A stretch of DNA of 64,000 nt from Novosphingobium sp. (GTDB lineage: Bacteria > Pseudomonadota > Alphaproteobacteria > Sphingomonadales > Sphingomonadaceae), in contig NZ_JBCNLP010000005.1 in assembly GCF_039595395.1 (NCBI RefSeq), forward strand, positions 129,101-193,100, written 5' to 3'. Position 1 is the stretch's first letter; each line of letters begins with the position of its first letter. Below, piece after piece: positions 52,145-62,295 of the stretch. Below the pieces are notes generated by a model, which searched no databases, was not told the origin of the DNA, and saw only the letters and a program-made list of their open reading frames with translations. A program made the position numbers and the translations under genes.

Positions 52145-55100
52145 GCGATGCTCCTGCCTGAACCTCGGCTTTCAAGCTTTCCTGAGTGATCTGCCCGCCG
52201 CCGTGAATGGCAATGAGCGCGCTTTCCTCGTCCGACAGGGGCGAGGCCGCCTCGCCCGAACCGCGCGCAATCACCAATACACGCTGTCCCAGCTCGCGCA
52301 AATTGCCAACCGCGCTGATGGCCATCATGGGCAGCTCGATCTTGTAACGGTTCTCGATGCCCATGCGCAGTTCCAGCGCCATCAGCGAGTCCATGCCAAG
52401 CGAGTCAATCGAGGCGTCGAGGTCCACATCGGCCACGGCCAGACGCATGATCGCCGCCGCCTCCTCGGCCAGCATGGTGGTTACCATCTTCAAAGCCTCG
52501 GCCTGGCTCAGTCCGGCGATCATCTCGGCCAGACTCTGCCCGCCGCTGTTGACCGACGACCCGCGCACCGCGAAATGCCGCGCGAAGGCGGGCGATGCCG
52601 GAACCGGCAGGGCAAACAGGGCGCCTGCCTCGGCGAAGTCCGAAATGGTCACCACCGGGTCGGTCAAACGGTCGGCCAGCGCCAACACCTTGTCTAACCG
52701 CGCCAGCGCATCGGCCGATTGCATGCCGGTGACGCCCGCAATGCGGCTAAGGCTTTCCAGCGTGTCGCCCCGCGCGGCCAGCAAGCCCACGTCCGCAATC
52801 GCGCCCCATTGCACCGCCACCGCCGGGCGCCCATCGGCCCGCCGCGCCCGCGCCAGGCCTTCCAGCCAGCCATTGGCCGCCGCGTAAGCCCCCTGCCCCG
52901 GATTGCCGATCAGCGCCGAAGCCGAGGAGAACATGACGAATTGCGCCAAGGGCTGGTCCAGCGTGGCGCGGTGCAGATTGTTCGCCCCCGTCACCTTGGG
53001 CGCCAGCACCTTGGCCAGCGTTGCCTCGTCCAGCCCGTCGAGCATGCCGTCCGACAGGGTCACCGCCGTGTGCCACACGCCGCCGATCGGCCCGTGCTTC
53101 GCGTTGATCTGCGTCACCAGCGCCTGCACCGCCGCCGCATCGGTCACGTCCAGCGCGGCCACTTCAAACACCATGCTCTGCGCGCGCAGCCGCTCGACCA
53201 CGGGCAGAACGCTCGCGTCGATGGTGCCCGCGCGGCTCGCCACCACGATCTTGTCCGCGCCCTTGCCCGCCAGCCACAGGGCCGTGGCAAGGCCAAAGCC
53301 GCGCGTGCCGCCGACAATGAGCTGCACACCCGCGCCCGGTTTGAACCGCGCGGCATGGAGCGAAGGTACGCCATCACGCTGCGGCGCGCTGACCACGATC
53401 TTGCCCACATGGCCCGCCGACTGCATCAGGCGGAAGGCTTCGGAAATCTGCCCCGCGCGGTAGGTGGTGACGGGCAGCGGCATATAGGTGCCGTCCGCGA
53501 AACCTTCGGCAATCGCCCCCAGCCCCACGCCGGTCAGCTCCGGGTCCAGCGCGAGGATCTGGTCCACGTCGACGCCGAAATAGCTCAGGTTGCGGCGGAA
53601 GGGCCGCAGCGCCAGCAGGCTGTTGGCCACATAGTCGCGCTTGCCCAGTTCGATAAACCGTCCGCGCGATTTGAGCACCTTGACCGACCCGCGCATCGCC
53701 TCGCCCGAGAGCGAGTTGAGCACCACATCGGCTCCGCCATGCAGGTCGCGCACCTCGTCGATGAAATCGAGGCTGCGGCTGTCGTAAATGTGGTCCGCGC
53801 CATACAGACGCGCCAAAGCCGCCTTGTCCGGGCTGGACACGGTGGCGATGACGCGCGCGCCAATCGCCCGCGCGATCTGGATCGCGGCCAGACCAACGCC
53901 GCCCGCGCCGCCATGGATGAGCACCGTTTCGCCCGCGCGCAGCCGCGCCAACTCCACCAGCGCGTACCATGCGGTGTAGAATGCCACTGGCAAGCCCGCC
54001 GCCGCTTCCGCCGACACGCCTTCCGGCAGGGGCACAAAGGCTTCCTGCGGGCCGATGGCGTGGCTGGCAAAGCTGTTCTGGCCAAAGCCCATGACGAGGT
54101 CGCCCAGAGCAAAGCCATGCACGCCCTCGCCCAGCGCCACCACGCGCCCGGCGCATTCCAGCCCATAGACCGCGCCCGCCAAGCCCTCGTCCAGCACGTC
54201 GTCGAACAACAGGCCCATGGCCAGCATCACGTCGCGGAAGTTCAACCCCGTGGCGATCAGCTCCACCTCGATATGGCCCGGCGGGGGCGTGTGCCGCTCC
54301 GCCTCGATCCACTGGAAGTTTTCCAGCTGGCCTGGGCGGGGGAAATGCAGCCGCATCGCCGCCATCGCCGGTTCCGCGCGCAGTGGCAGGCCTGAGAGCA
54401 ACCGCGCCGAGGTCACCCCTTGCGGCGTCAGGCTCCATTCGCGCTCGCGGCCCGGATGGTGCAGGATTTCGGTGAGACCCCGGCCCAGCGCATCGCCCGC
54501 CACATCCGCGCCGATCTCGACAAAGCGGATGTCGGTTTCGGGCATTTCGTTCATGGCCACGCGGGTCAAGGCCCGCACAGCGGCCACGCGCTCGGCGCCA
54601 TGCTCGCCTTGCGCGGCCACAGCCACCCACAAGCGCGGACGCGGTTCCACCCCGCGCAAGGCGAACATCGCCGCGCGCAAAGCTTCAACCGTGGCGCCCA
54701 TGTCGGCCACCGCGCCATCTTCCACCACCAGCAGGCGGTTGGCCGCGTCGTCAGCGGCAATGTCCCAACCGCTTGCCGCCAGTGTTTGCACGATGAGCGG
54801 CGTTTGCTGTGCCTGCCCGCCAACAGGCATGCAGCTGATCTGATCCTTGCGCTGGTCTTCCGCCTTGCGCTCGGCAATATGCACCACCAGCCCTTCGTCG
54901 AACTGGCCCAGCGTGACGATCCCGCCCAGCTCGGGCAGGTCCTTGAGCATCGGCGCCAGTGTGACGCCTTCCTCCTGCCGGGCCTCTGCCGACGCGCTGC
55001 CGCGCTGGAAGGCCACGAGCGTGTCCATGGCCGGTTGCGCCGCCAGCAACACGCCGCCCGCGCGCAGCAACCGCGCCTGCGCCGAAGCCTCCTGCGCCTG

Positions 55101-58100
55101 CATCCGCCGTTCAGCCGGAGCGCAGAGCAACAGCACATCCGCCGTGGCCGCCTGCGGCTGCGACAGGTCGATAATTTCCCATTGGCCCGCCACCGGCATG
55201 GCGCGCGACAGGCGCTCGGCCGCCAGACTGTCCACCGCTGCGATGGACAAGCGCAGGCGGCCCGCCATGGCGCCGCCCATCAGCCCGGCCGCCACAGGGT
55301 CGGTCAAAGCGGCCATCACCGCCTCGCCGTCCTGCTCGGCCACCACGACATGCAGATGGCGCGGATAATCCGCCCCGATGCGCGCGGCCAGCACCGACAG
55401 GCACGCCGTCAGGGCCTTCACCGCCGGGTCCAGACGCAGCGATGCGCTGTCATGCCGGGCCAGCGTGCGGGCGCGCGGCGGGGCCACATCCTGCCCGCGC
55501 AGCACGGCAGGCAGGTTCACCGCCGCCAGTGCCGACAGCGCCAGATCGGCAGCCGCTTCGGGGAATTCGGCTGCGCAGCTGGCAAGGATCATCGCCGCGT
55601 CAGGGTGGTCGGTCTGCGCCAGCGTCAACTGGTCGCCCATCTGCACCACATCGCCGCCGTTGATGAGGTCGAGCAACAGGTCGCCAATCCATGCGCGCTG
55701 TTCGGGCGGGCGCCCGCCCTTGAGCGCAGGCGGGTCGAGCAGAGCGGAAAGATCAAGCCGCCCGTTGCTGTCGGCCATACCGCGCAGCGCTTCCACCGCG
55801 CTGGCGCGCATATGGGCGTGCAACAGCAGCCAGCCATCGGAGGACGCCGGCAAATCGGTGGTTTCAAACCAGCCCCGGGCCAGCTGCGTCAGGGACGGGC
55901 TGGCCGTGAGCCCGGCGGGCGGAGTGGACAGGTGGTAAACGCCCTGAAGCGCGGGCTTCTCGATCTTGGCTACGGCGCGCAGCAGGGCGCGGTCAAGCCG
56001 GGCCACCGTGCGCCCCTCGCCGTCACGGAGCCACAGGGTGATCGTCTTGAGCTGCGCGGCGCTCTTTTCCACCACGATGGTGACATCGCGCACCTGCGCG
56101 CCCGGCGTCCACACGGTCAGCCGCTCGAAACGGATCGGCAGCCATGTCTTGGTCGTTTCGTCGCCTTCGGTCACGAAATCAAACAGGCCGTGGAAGGCCG
56201 CGTCCACGCTGGCCGGGTGCAGCACTTGAAGGAGCGTGTAGGCGCCCGTGCCAGCTTCGGGCACGGACAGCGTGGTTTCCACAATGTCCTCACCCTGACG
56301 GCGCAGCGTTTGCAGCAGGGCGAAAGCTGGACCGTACTCGATATCGCTGAACACCGCCTTGCGGTAGACCGAGGCCGGATCGGCATGAGCCACGGTTACC
56401 TCGGCCAGTTCGGGCGCTTCCCCGCGCAGCACGCCCGCCTTGCCGATGCGGCCGCGGGCATGCAAATGCCAGTCGTCCGCCGAAAAGCGCGGGCGGCTCC
56501 AGATTTCCACCGTGGCCGGGTCGGCGGTGAACCGGGTGGAGATTTCGCGCTGCTCTTCGGCGCCCAGCACCAGCGCTTGCAGAATGTCGAAATCCTCGAC
56601 GCACACGCCATGGTCCGGCCACAGTTCGCGCGCGACGGCCAGCGTCATTTCGGCCAGCCCCGTTGCGGGCACCACCACTTCACCGCCCACCACATGGTCG
56701 GCCAGATAGGGCACCAGATGGGCGTCGAGCACATTGCGCCACTCGGGCACGCCCTGCATCAGCCGCGCGCCGATCAGCGGATGGCGCGGCGCGATGCCAT
56801 GCACGTCCAGCGCGGCGGAGGTGGGCGCATAGGCATAGGTCTTGCGCTGCCAGGGGTAGGTGGGCAGGTCGATGCTGCGGTCCACCGGGGCGGCGGCCTG
56901 TTCCGGCTCCAGTCCGCCCGCAATGGCGCGGGTGAGGATGTCAGTGATAGGGTCGCCGCCGTGGCCCTCCCCATCGCTCAGGCTGTGCAGCGCTCGGCCG
57001 GTAAAGCCCGCACTTTCGACCGTGCCCGCCATGGCCGCGCACAGGATCATGCGTGGGCCGATTTCCAGGAATAAATTGGCGCCCCATTCCGCCGCTGTGC
57101 GGATGGCGCGCGAGAACAGCACTTCGTGGCGGATGTTCTGCCACCAATAGGCGCTGTTGAACGTCTCCCCGGCCAGCAGCCCGCCCGTGACGGTGGAGAT
57201 CATCGGCACGTTTCCGGCGGCGGGTACGATCTCGCCCAGCTCGGCAGCAAAGGCCTTCTCGATCCCGTCGAGCAGGGCCGAATGGTAGGGGTAGGCGATG
57301 TCCAGCTGGCGCCCCGCCACGCGGTTCTTGCGGGCAAAGCGCATGAAAGCGGCGATGGCGTCGTCGGGGCCCGAAATGGTGACGGAACTCGGGCCATTGT
57401 TCGCCGCAATGTCTACGCCCGCAATGCCGCTGCGGGCGATCAGCTCGGCGATGGCCGTGCGGTTGGCGGCCAGCGTGGCCATGGTACCCGCGTTGTGCAC
57501 GGCTTCCTGGCTGTGGGCGCGGGCCATGAGGATGCGCGCAGCCTGTTCCAGCGTGAGGATGCCGGCGGCATGGGCGGCGGTGATTTCGCCCACGCTGTGG
57601 CCCAACACCATGGCCGGTGTCAGTCCCTTGTCGGCCAGCGCGACGGTGATGCCCACCTGAATGGCGAAAATGAGCGGTTGCGCCCATTCGGCCAGCTCCA
57701 GTTTTTCGGCCAAGCTGTCGCTGTGCATCGCCTCGGCCAGACCCTCATGGCCCAGCGCGACAAAGGCGGCGTCGGCAGCGTCGAAAGCGGCGCGGAAGGC
57801 GGGGTTGGCGCCATAGGCATCGCGGCCCATGCCCACCCATTGCGAGCCGTTGCCGTTATAGGCAAAGCACACTTTCACCGCGCCGGACAGCGCCGTGCCG
57901 GTGGCCAGACGCGTTCCTTTCAGCTTTTGGCCTGCGGCCAGCAGTCGCAGTTGCGCGGCCATGTCGGCGCCTTCTGCCAGCGGCAGCACGGCGCGCTGGC
58001 GCATGAGCGCGCGGCCACCAGCGGCCTGGGCCAGAGCGGCGGGGCTCACGCCCTGTTCCAGTCGCTCGGCATAGGCGGCGGCCAGTTCGGCCAGCGACTC

Positions 58101-59447
58101 CTTGCAATGGCTGGAGAGCACCAGCACATCGGGCACCGCCACGGGCGCGCGGGCGGGCGTGGCCGGGGCGCTGGCCAGCACCACATGCGCATTCGTGCCG
58201 CCAAAGCCGAAGGAGGAGACGCCGCAGTGCAGCTGCCCCTCGCCCAGCGGCACGGCTTGTGTTGCCATGTGCAGGTTCAGCGCGTCGAAATCCACATGCG
58301 GATTGAGCACGTCAAGGTGCAGCGTAGCCGGGTACAGCCGCTGCTCCAGCGCAATCAGCGCCTTCATCATGCCCGCCACACCTGAAGCTGGTTCCAAATG
58401 GCCGATGTTCGATTTGACCGAGCCCATGGGCAGCGGTTTGCTGCGCGGTTTGCCCAGAACGGTGCCAATGGCAGTGGCCTCGATGGGGTCGCCCACCACG
58501 GTGCCGGTGCCATGCGCTTCCACGAAGGCGAGGTCGTCGGGTGAGACGCCCGCTTCGGCATAGGTGCGCTCCAACAGGCTGCGCTGGCCCTCCAGGCCGG
58601 GCAGGGCAATGCCCGAGGTGCGCCCGTCCGAATTGATCGCCGCGCCCTTGATGAGCGCACGGATCGCGCCCGGGTCGGCCACATCGCCGCGCTGGAGGAT
58701 GAAGACCACCCCGCCCTCGGAGCGGACATAGCCATCGCCATGGGCCGAGAACGGGCGGCAGGCGCCAGTGGGCGAGAGCATCTGCGCCCTGCTGAAGCCC
58801 ACGAAGGAGGCTGGCGAGAGCAGCATGTTCACGCCGCCCACGATGGCGGTGTCCACGCGGCCGCTACGCAAATCGGCCAGCGCCCGTTCCACCGCCACCA
58901 GCGAGGAGGAACACGCCGTGTCCACGATGAAGCTCGGCCCCTTGAGGTCGAACAGATAGGAAATGCGGTTCGCCACGATCGACAGCGTGTTGCCGGTCAT
59001 GAAGTGGCTTTCGATCGCACCCGGGTCGCCACCAAAAAGGTTCGCGTGGTCCAGCGCGGAAACGCCGATGTAAACGCCCACTTCCTTGCCCGCGATGCTG
59101 GCGGGGGCGATTCGCGCATTCTCCAGCGCTTCCCACACCAGCTCAGCCAGCAGGCGCTGCTGGGGGTCCACCTGCACCGCTTCGCGCGGGGACATGCCGA
59201 AGACGCCAATGTCGAAATCATAAGGGCTGGGCAGATAGCCACCCGCAAACGTATAGGCCGAACCGGGCGCCTTTTGCCCCGGGTGAAACCCCAGCTCGCC
59301 GTGCCAGCGCCCTTGCGGCGCGGGGCTTACGGTAAAGGTGCCATTGTTCAGAACCTCCCGGAATGCTTCTTCGTTCGGGGCGCCCGGCAAGCGGCATGCA
59401 GCGCCCACAATGGCCGTTTCGATGGCCGTATCAAGCCTGGAAGTCAC
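52137..59447 (-). CDS. Type I polyketide synthase (KS-AT-DH-psiMT-ER-KR-ACP)
   Basis: A 2436-residue single-module, fully reducing PKS. KS: Cys179 in DTACSSS, His312 in EAHGTGT, His350 in NIGH. AT: Ser618 in GHSVGE and His722 in YPYHS. DH: His918 in YLADHVVGGEVVVP and Asp1082 in SVDAAFHG. A ~550-residue stretch without clear catalytic motifs follows (structural / pseudo-methyltransferase). ER: LNFRDVMLAMGLL and IHGGAGGVGLAAIQ. KR: GGTRGFGLATAL, SSASALIG, GAYAAANGWLEG. ACP: Ser in SLGMDSLMALEL near 2365. It lacks a thioesterase, so the saturated acyl chain is probably handed to the adjacent oxoamine synthase. The architecture is that of RkpA/WcbR capsule-lipid PKSs. The start ATG 59447 follows a 280-base divergent promoter region. 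Confidence 0.92.
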   Translation of the reverse strand: MTSRLDTAIETAIVGAACRLPGAPNEEAFREVLNNGTFTVSPAPQGRWHGELGFHPGQKAPGSAYTFAGGYLPSPYDFDIGVFGMSPREAVQVDPQQRLLAELVWEALENARIAPASIAGKEVGVYIGVSALDHANLFGGDPGAIESHFMTGNTLSIVANRISYLFDLKGPSFIVDTACSSSLVAVERALADLRSGRVDTAIVGGVNMLLSPASFVGFSRAQMLSPTGACRPFSAHGDGYVRSEGGVVFILQRGDVADPGAIRALIKGAAINSDGRTSGIALPGLEGQRSLLERTYAEAGVSPDDLAFVEAHGTGTVVGDPIEATAIGTVLGKPRSKPLPMGSVKSNIGHLEPASGVAGMMKALIALEQRLYPATLHLDVLNPHVDFDALNLHMATQAVPLGEGQLHCGVSSFGFGGTNAHVVLASAPATPARAPVAVPDVLVLSSHCKESLAELAAAYAERLEQGVSPAALAQAAGGRALMRQRAVLPLAEGADMAAQLRLLAAGQKLKGTRLATGTALSGAVKVCFAYNGNGSQWVGMGRDAYGANPAFRAAFDAADAAFVALGHEGLAEAMHSDSLAEKLELAEWAQPLIFAIQVGITVALADKGLTPAMVLGHSVGEITAAHAAGILTLEQAARILMARAHSQEAVHNAGTMATLAANRTAIAELIARSGIAGVDIAANNGPSSVTISGPDDAIAAFMRFARKNRVAGRQLDIAYPYHSALLDGIEKAFAAELGEIVPAAGNVPMISTVTGGLLAGETFNSAYWWQNIRHEVLFSRAIRTAAEWGANLFLEIGPRMILCAAMAGTVESAGFTGRALHSLSDGEGHGGDPITDILTRAIAGGLEPEQAAAPVDRSIDLPTYPWQRKTYAYAPTSAALDVHGIAPRHPLIGARLMQGVPEWRNVLDAHLVPYLADHVVGGEVVVPATGLAEMTLAVARELWPDHGVCVEDFDILQALVLGAEEQREISTRFTADPATVEIWSRPRFSADDWHLHARGRIGKAGVLRGEAPELAEVTVAHADPASVYRKAVFSDIEYGPAFALLQTLRRQGEDIVETTLSVPEAGTGAYTLLQVLHPASVDAAFHGLFDFVTEGDETTKTWLPIRFERLTVWTPGAQVRDVTIVVEKSAAQLKTITLWLRDGEGRTVARLDRALLRAVAKIEKPALQGVYHLSTPPAGLTASPSLTQLARGWFETTDLPASSDGWLLLHAHMRASAVEALRGMADSNGRLDLSALLDPPALKGGRPPEQRAWIGDLLLDLINGGDVVQMGDQLTLAQTDHPDAAMILASCAAEFPEAAADLALSALAAVNLPAVLRGQDVAPPRARTLARHDSASLRLDPAVKALTACLSVLAARIGADYPRHLHVVVAEQDGEAVMAALTDPVAAGLMGGAMAGRLRLSIAAVDSLAAERLSRAMPVAGQWEIIDLSQPQAATADVLLLCAPAERRMQAQEASAQARLLRAGGVLLAAQPAMDTLVAFQRGSASAEARQEEGVTLAPMLKDLPELGGIVTLGQFDEGLVVHIAERKAEDQRKDQISCMPVGGQAQQTPLIVQTLAASGWDIAADDAANRLLVVEDGAVADMGATVEALRAAMFALRGVEPRPRLWVAVAAQGEHGAERVAAVRALTRVAMNEMPETDIRFVEIGADVAGDALGRGLTEILHHPGREREWSLTPQGVTSARLLSGLPLRAEPAMAAMRLHFPRPGQLENFQWIEAERHTPPPGHIEVELIATGLNFRDVMLAMGLLFDDVLDEGLAGAVYGLECAGRVVALGEGVHGFALGDLVMGFGQNSFASHAIGPQEAFVPLPEGVSAEAAAGLPVAFYTAWYALVELARLRAGETVLIHGGAGGVGLAAIQIARAIGARVIATVSSPDKAALARLYGADHIYDSRSLDFIDEVRDLHGGADVVLNSLSGEAMRGSVKVLKSRGRFIELGKRDYVANSLLALRPFRRNLSYFGVDVDQILALDPELTGVGLGAIAEGFADGTYMPLPVTTYRAGQISEAFRLMQSAGHVGKIVVSAPQRDGVPSLHAARFKPGAGVQLIVGGTRGFGLATALWLAGKGADKIVVASRAGTIDASVLPVVERLRAQSMVFEVAALDVTDAAAVQALVTQINAKHGPIGGVWHTAVTLSDGMLDGLDEATLAKVLAPKVTGANNLHRATLDQPLAQFVMFSSASALIGNPGQGAYAAANGWLEGLARARRADGRPAVAVQWGAIADVGLLAARGDTLESLSRIAGVTGMQSADALARLDKVLALADRLTDPVVTISDFAEAGALFALPVPASPAFARHFAVRGSSVNSGGQSLAEMIAGLSQAEALKMVTTMLAEEAAAIMRLAVADVDLDASIDSLGMDSLMALELRMGIENRYKIELPMMAISAVGNLRELGQRVLVIARGSGEAASPLSDEESALIAIHGGGQITQESLKAEVQAGASRG

Positions 59448-59727
59448 GCAGTTCGATCTCTCATGGCTAACCTGAATTGTTATTAAGCACGGGTGTATGA
59501 CCGCACTTGCACTATCGTTTTATGGCAATCCCTGGTTGCAAGCATATCGGCATGTTGCGTTGCGTCAAGCGGCCCCTGCGTGTCCCAGAACTGACATATA
59601 GGTAAATATTCTGGATTGGCGCCAATTCCTTTTGGCTCGCCTTGTGCTTCGCGCGGGGGTTGCTACACGTGGGGTAATGAGCGTGGTTTTCTCCCGCCGA
59701 GCCTATGCAGGAGCCGAAAGCCAGCCA

Positions 59728-61023
59728 ATGCCCCGCGCGATCGCCTATGATCTGACGCGCCTGTTTCTTGGGCCACTCAGCCTGTCGCCGCGCGGGATTG
59801 ACCGGGTGGATGTGGCTCTGGCCAATCATTTCTTTTCCGTCGATAAAATTTCCAGCATCGGAATTTTACCCACGCCCTGGGGCGTGCGCGGTTTCAGCGC
59901 GGCCATGGTGCGGCGCGGGCTGGAGCACTTGCAGGACCTGTGGGCCGAGCGGATCGACGAGGCGCATGATCCGCGCTGGGAGGGGCTGGTGGCGGAGCTC
60001 TGCGGGCAGGGCGGCACGCTTGCGGCCCCCGCGCGCCGCAAGCCCTTGGGCACGGGCGCCAAAATGCAGCGGATGTGGGCTCATCTGCGGCGAACGGGCG
60101 TGGCTTTGGGGCAATCTGTGGCGGCTTTGCCGCAGGGGGCGGTTTACCTCAACATTGGCCAGATCGGTTTGGCGGTGCCCGCGTTTCACCGCTGGCTCTC
60201 GCGCCGACCGGACGTCACCGCCGCCTTCATGCTGCACGATACAATCCCGCTGGAATACCCCCATTTCGTCTCCCCCCCGGCGGTGAAGCACCATGAACAG
60301 ATGGTGCGCACGGCGGTTGATCATGCCGATCTGGTTATCACCACCACCTGCCACGCGCGCGAGACCATCGCGGCCTGCATGGCACAGATGGGCCGGGGTG
60401 ATGTGCCCATTCATGTGCGCGGCCTGCCCCTACCCGCCGCTCTGAGCGTAGCGCGCGGGGCGGACACGGCACTGGCCGGGCGGCATTATTTCCTCACCTG
60501 TTCCACGGTGGAGCCGCGTAAGAACCACGCTTTGCTGATCCAGGTGTGGCGGCGGATCGTGGCGCGGATGGGCGAAGGGGCGCCGCATCTGGTCATCGTG
60601 GGCGCGGCCGGGCGCCATGCCGAGGCGATTTTGGGCGAGATTGCCAGCGATCCGGCTTTGGCGCGCCATGTTCACCACATTTCGGGCCTCTCCAGCCCAG
60701 CGCTGGCGCGGCTCACGCTGGGTGCTGCGGCTATGCTGTGCCCCAGCCATACCGAGGGTTTCGGCCTGTCCGTGCTGGAGGGCAACGCGCTGGGCGTGCC
60801 CACCATCGCTTCCGACATTGCCGCCCACCGCGAAATCGCCACGGGCGACACGCAGCTTTTGGCGCCCAACGACCGCGACGGGTGGGAACGCGCCATTCTG
60901 GCCCAGGGCCCCGGCCCCTTGCGCCGCACCCCGCCCATTCCCGACGCCTTGGGCGAAGCGGCCTATTGCCGCGACATTGAAACTGCCCTCCAACAGTTTG
61001 CCCAGAGCAGGACGCCCCGATGA
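59728..61023 (+). CDS. Glycosyltransferase family 4 enzyme
   Basis: About 431 residues with GT-B signatures: AIAYDLTRLFLGPLSLSPRGIDRVD at the N terminus, AAFMLHDTIPLEYPHFVSP near 170, DLVITTTCHARETI, FLTCSTVEPRKNHALLIQVWRRI and the donor-site AAMLCPSHTEGFGLSVLEGNALGVPTIASD. The acceptor and donor are unknown. It is divergent from the PKS operon and coupled (ATGA overlap) to a CDP-alcohol phosphatidyltransferase, so it may glycosylate the lipid made by that pathway. The start is uncertain: ATG 59728 begins the conserved part and has AGGAG 14 bases upstream, while ATG 59677 and TTG 59632 are in-frame alternatives. Confidence 0.83.
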   Translation: MPRAIAYDLTRLFLGPLSLSPRGIDRVDVALANHFFSVDKISSIGILPTPWGVRGFSAAMVRRGLEHLQDLWAERIDEAHDPRWEGLVAELCGQGGTLAAPARRKPLGTGAKMQRMWAHLRRTGVALGQSVAALPQGAVYLNIGQIGLAVPAFHRWLSRRPDVTAAFMLHDTIPLEYPHFVSPPAVKHHEQMVRTAVDHADLVITTTCHARETIAACMAQMGRGDVPIHVRGLPLPAALSVARGADTALAGRHYFLTCSTVEPRKNHALLIQVWRRIVARMGEGAPHLVIVGAAGRHAEAILGEIASDPALARHVHHISGLSSPALARLTLGAAAMLCPSHTEGFGLSVLEGNALGVPTIASDIAAHREIATGDTQLLAPNDRDGWERAILAQGPGPLRRTPPIPDALGEAAYCRDIETALQQFAQSRTPR

Positions 61024-61709
61024 GTGACACGCTGAAACCCAAGGTCGACAAGCGGGTCAATGAGAGCTTCCTGTCGGGGTATGAGCGGGTGGCATTGCAA
61101 GCCATTGCTCGGCGATTGCCCGCGTGGGTGACGCCCGATGGCCTGACTGGCTTTGGCGTGTTTGGCGCGGTGCTGGTGCTGTGCGGCGGGCTGTTGGCAC
61201 AGCGCTCCATGGGGTGGCTGTGGCTGTCCAATCTGGGGATTTTCTTCCACTGGCTGGGGGATTCGCTGGACGGCACGGTGGCCCGCTTGCGCAAGATCGA
61301 GCGACCGCGTTATGGTTTTTATCTCGATCAGGTGATTGATACGGTTGGCAATCTGCTGATCGGCCTTGGCGTAGGGTTCACCCCCGGCATGCGGATGGAG
61401 CTTATCCTCATCCTGCTGGCGGCGTATCAGATGCTGGCCATTCAGGTGTTGGTGCATGCCATCGTAAAGGGCGAATTCCGCGTGACGGTGGGGCATATGG
61501 GGCCCACCGAATTGCGATTGGGCATTCTGCTGCTCAACCTGTTGGTGCTGGCCATTGGCACGCCGGCCATTCCCGGCCTGCCGGTATGGCTGCATTGGGA
61601 AGACATTGTGCTGGGGCTGAGCATTGCCGGGTTGCTGGGGCTGTTTGCGTGGCAGATGGGCGAGCATCTGGGCGTGCTGGCCAAGGAGGACCCGGGGCCG
61701 CAGCGCTAG
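61020..61709 (+). CDS. CDP-alcohol phosphatidyltransferase family membrane enzyme
   Basis: A 229-residue integral membrane protein with the complete CDP-OH signature DSLDGTVARL ... GFYLDQVID (the D-x2-DG-x2-AR ... G-x3-D-x3-D metal-binding motif, residues ~80-107). About six transmembrane helices follow the pattern, including LTGFGVFGAVLVLCGGLLA, LILILLAAYQMLAIQVLVHAIV and LRLGILLLNLLVLAIG. It transfers a phospho-alcohol from a CDP-linked donor to an alcohol or, in this setting, might build the phospholipid-type end of the capsule. Its start overlaps the upstream glycosyltransferase stop. Insertion sequences begin right after its stop, so any downstream genes may have been lost. Confidence 0.87.
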   Translation: MSDTLKPKVDKRVNESFLSGYERVALQAIARRLPAWVTPDGLTGFGVFGAVLVLCGGLLAQRSMGWLWLSNLGIFFHWLGDSLDGTVARLRKIERPRYGFYLDQVIDTVGNLLIGLGVGFTPGMRMELILILLAAYQMLAIQVLVHAIVKGEFRVTVGHMGPTELRLGILLLNLLVLAIGTPAIPGLPVWLHWEDIVLGLSIAGLLGLFAWQMGEHLGVLAKEDPGPQR

Positions 61710-61715
61710 GCTCAG

Positions 61716-61944
61716 GACCCATTGATTGGTCGCTGACGATGTGATTCAGGTCTCGCAAGGAGACTGAACATGAGTGACCTGTATTGGCTGACGGACGAGC
61801 AGATGGCGCGTCTGTCGTCCTATTTTCCCAAGAGCCACGGCAAGCCCCGGATCGATGACCGGCGGATGCTTAACGGGATCATTTTCGTCAATCGTAACGA
61901 CCTACGCTGGCGTGATGCTCCCAGGGAATACGGGCCACACAAGA
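61716..61944 (+). mobile_element. IS5-family element, 5' fragment
   Basis: The left end, beginning near GACCCATTGATTGGTCGCTG, is followed by a transposase start at 61770: MSDLYWLTDEQMARLSSYFP, then RRMLNGIIFVNRNDLRWRDAP and EYGPHKT, the standard IS5 N terminus. It is cut at 61944 by the IS3 left end; no right half is found in the window. Confidence 0.78.
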
Positions 61945-62295
61945 CTGAACCGCGCCGGGTTTGCCGGAGGCTCCAACTTCTGAGAAAGTGGAGCCGATAT
62001 GAGCAAAACGACGAACAAGTTTGCGCCTGAGGTACCGCGCCCGTGCGGTACGCATGGTGCTGGATCACGAAGGTGACCATCCTTCTCGCTGGGCAGCCAT
62101 CGTGTCGAGCGCAGAGAAGATAGGCTGCGTTCCCCAGACTCTGCTCGAATGGGTCAAGAAGGCCGAGGTCGACAGCGGCAAGCGGGCCGGTGTGCCAACC
62201 GAGATGGCAGATCGCCTGAAGGCGTTGGAGCGCGAGAACCGTGAGCTGCGCCAGGCCAACGAGATATTGCGCAAGGCGTCGGCGTATTTTGCCTA
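61945..62295 (+). mobile_element. IS3-family element, 5' fragment with frameshifted orfA
   Basis: The left end TGAACCGCGCCGGG inserts in the IS5 transposase. orfA starts at 61999 (MSKTTNKFAPEV), but an extra C near 62030 shifts the frame; the rest reads ARAVRMVLDHEG, TLLEWVKKAEVDSGK, RENRELRQANEILRKASAYFA. It is interrupted at 62295 by the IS630 element, whose TA forms the stop. orfB is missing. Confidence 0.8.

Noticed and set aside
52719..57074. Long plus-strand open frames (558 and 884 codons) opposite the PKS
   Set aside because: They are antisense to clear KS-AT-DH-ER-KR-ACP coding sequence; their Arg/His/Gln-rich, motif-free translations are typical shadows in GC-rich DNA.
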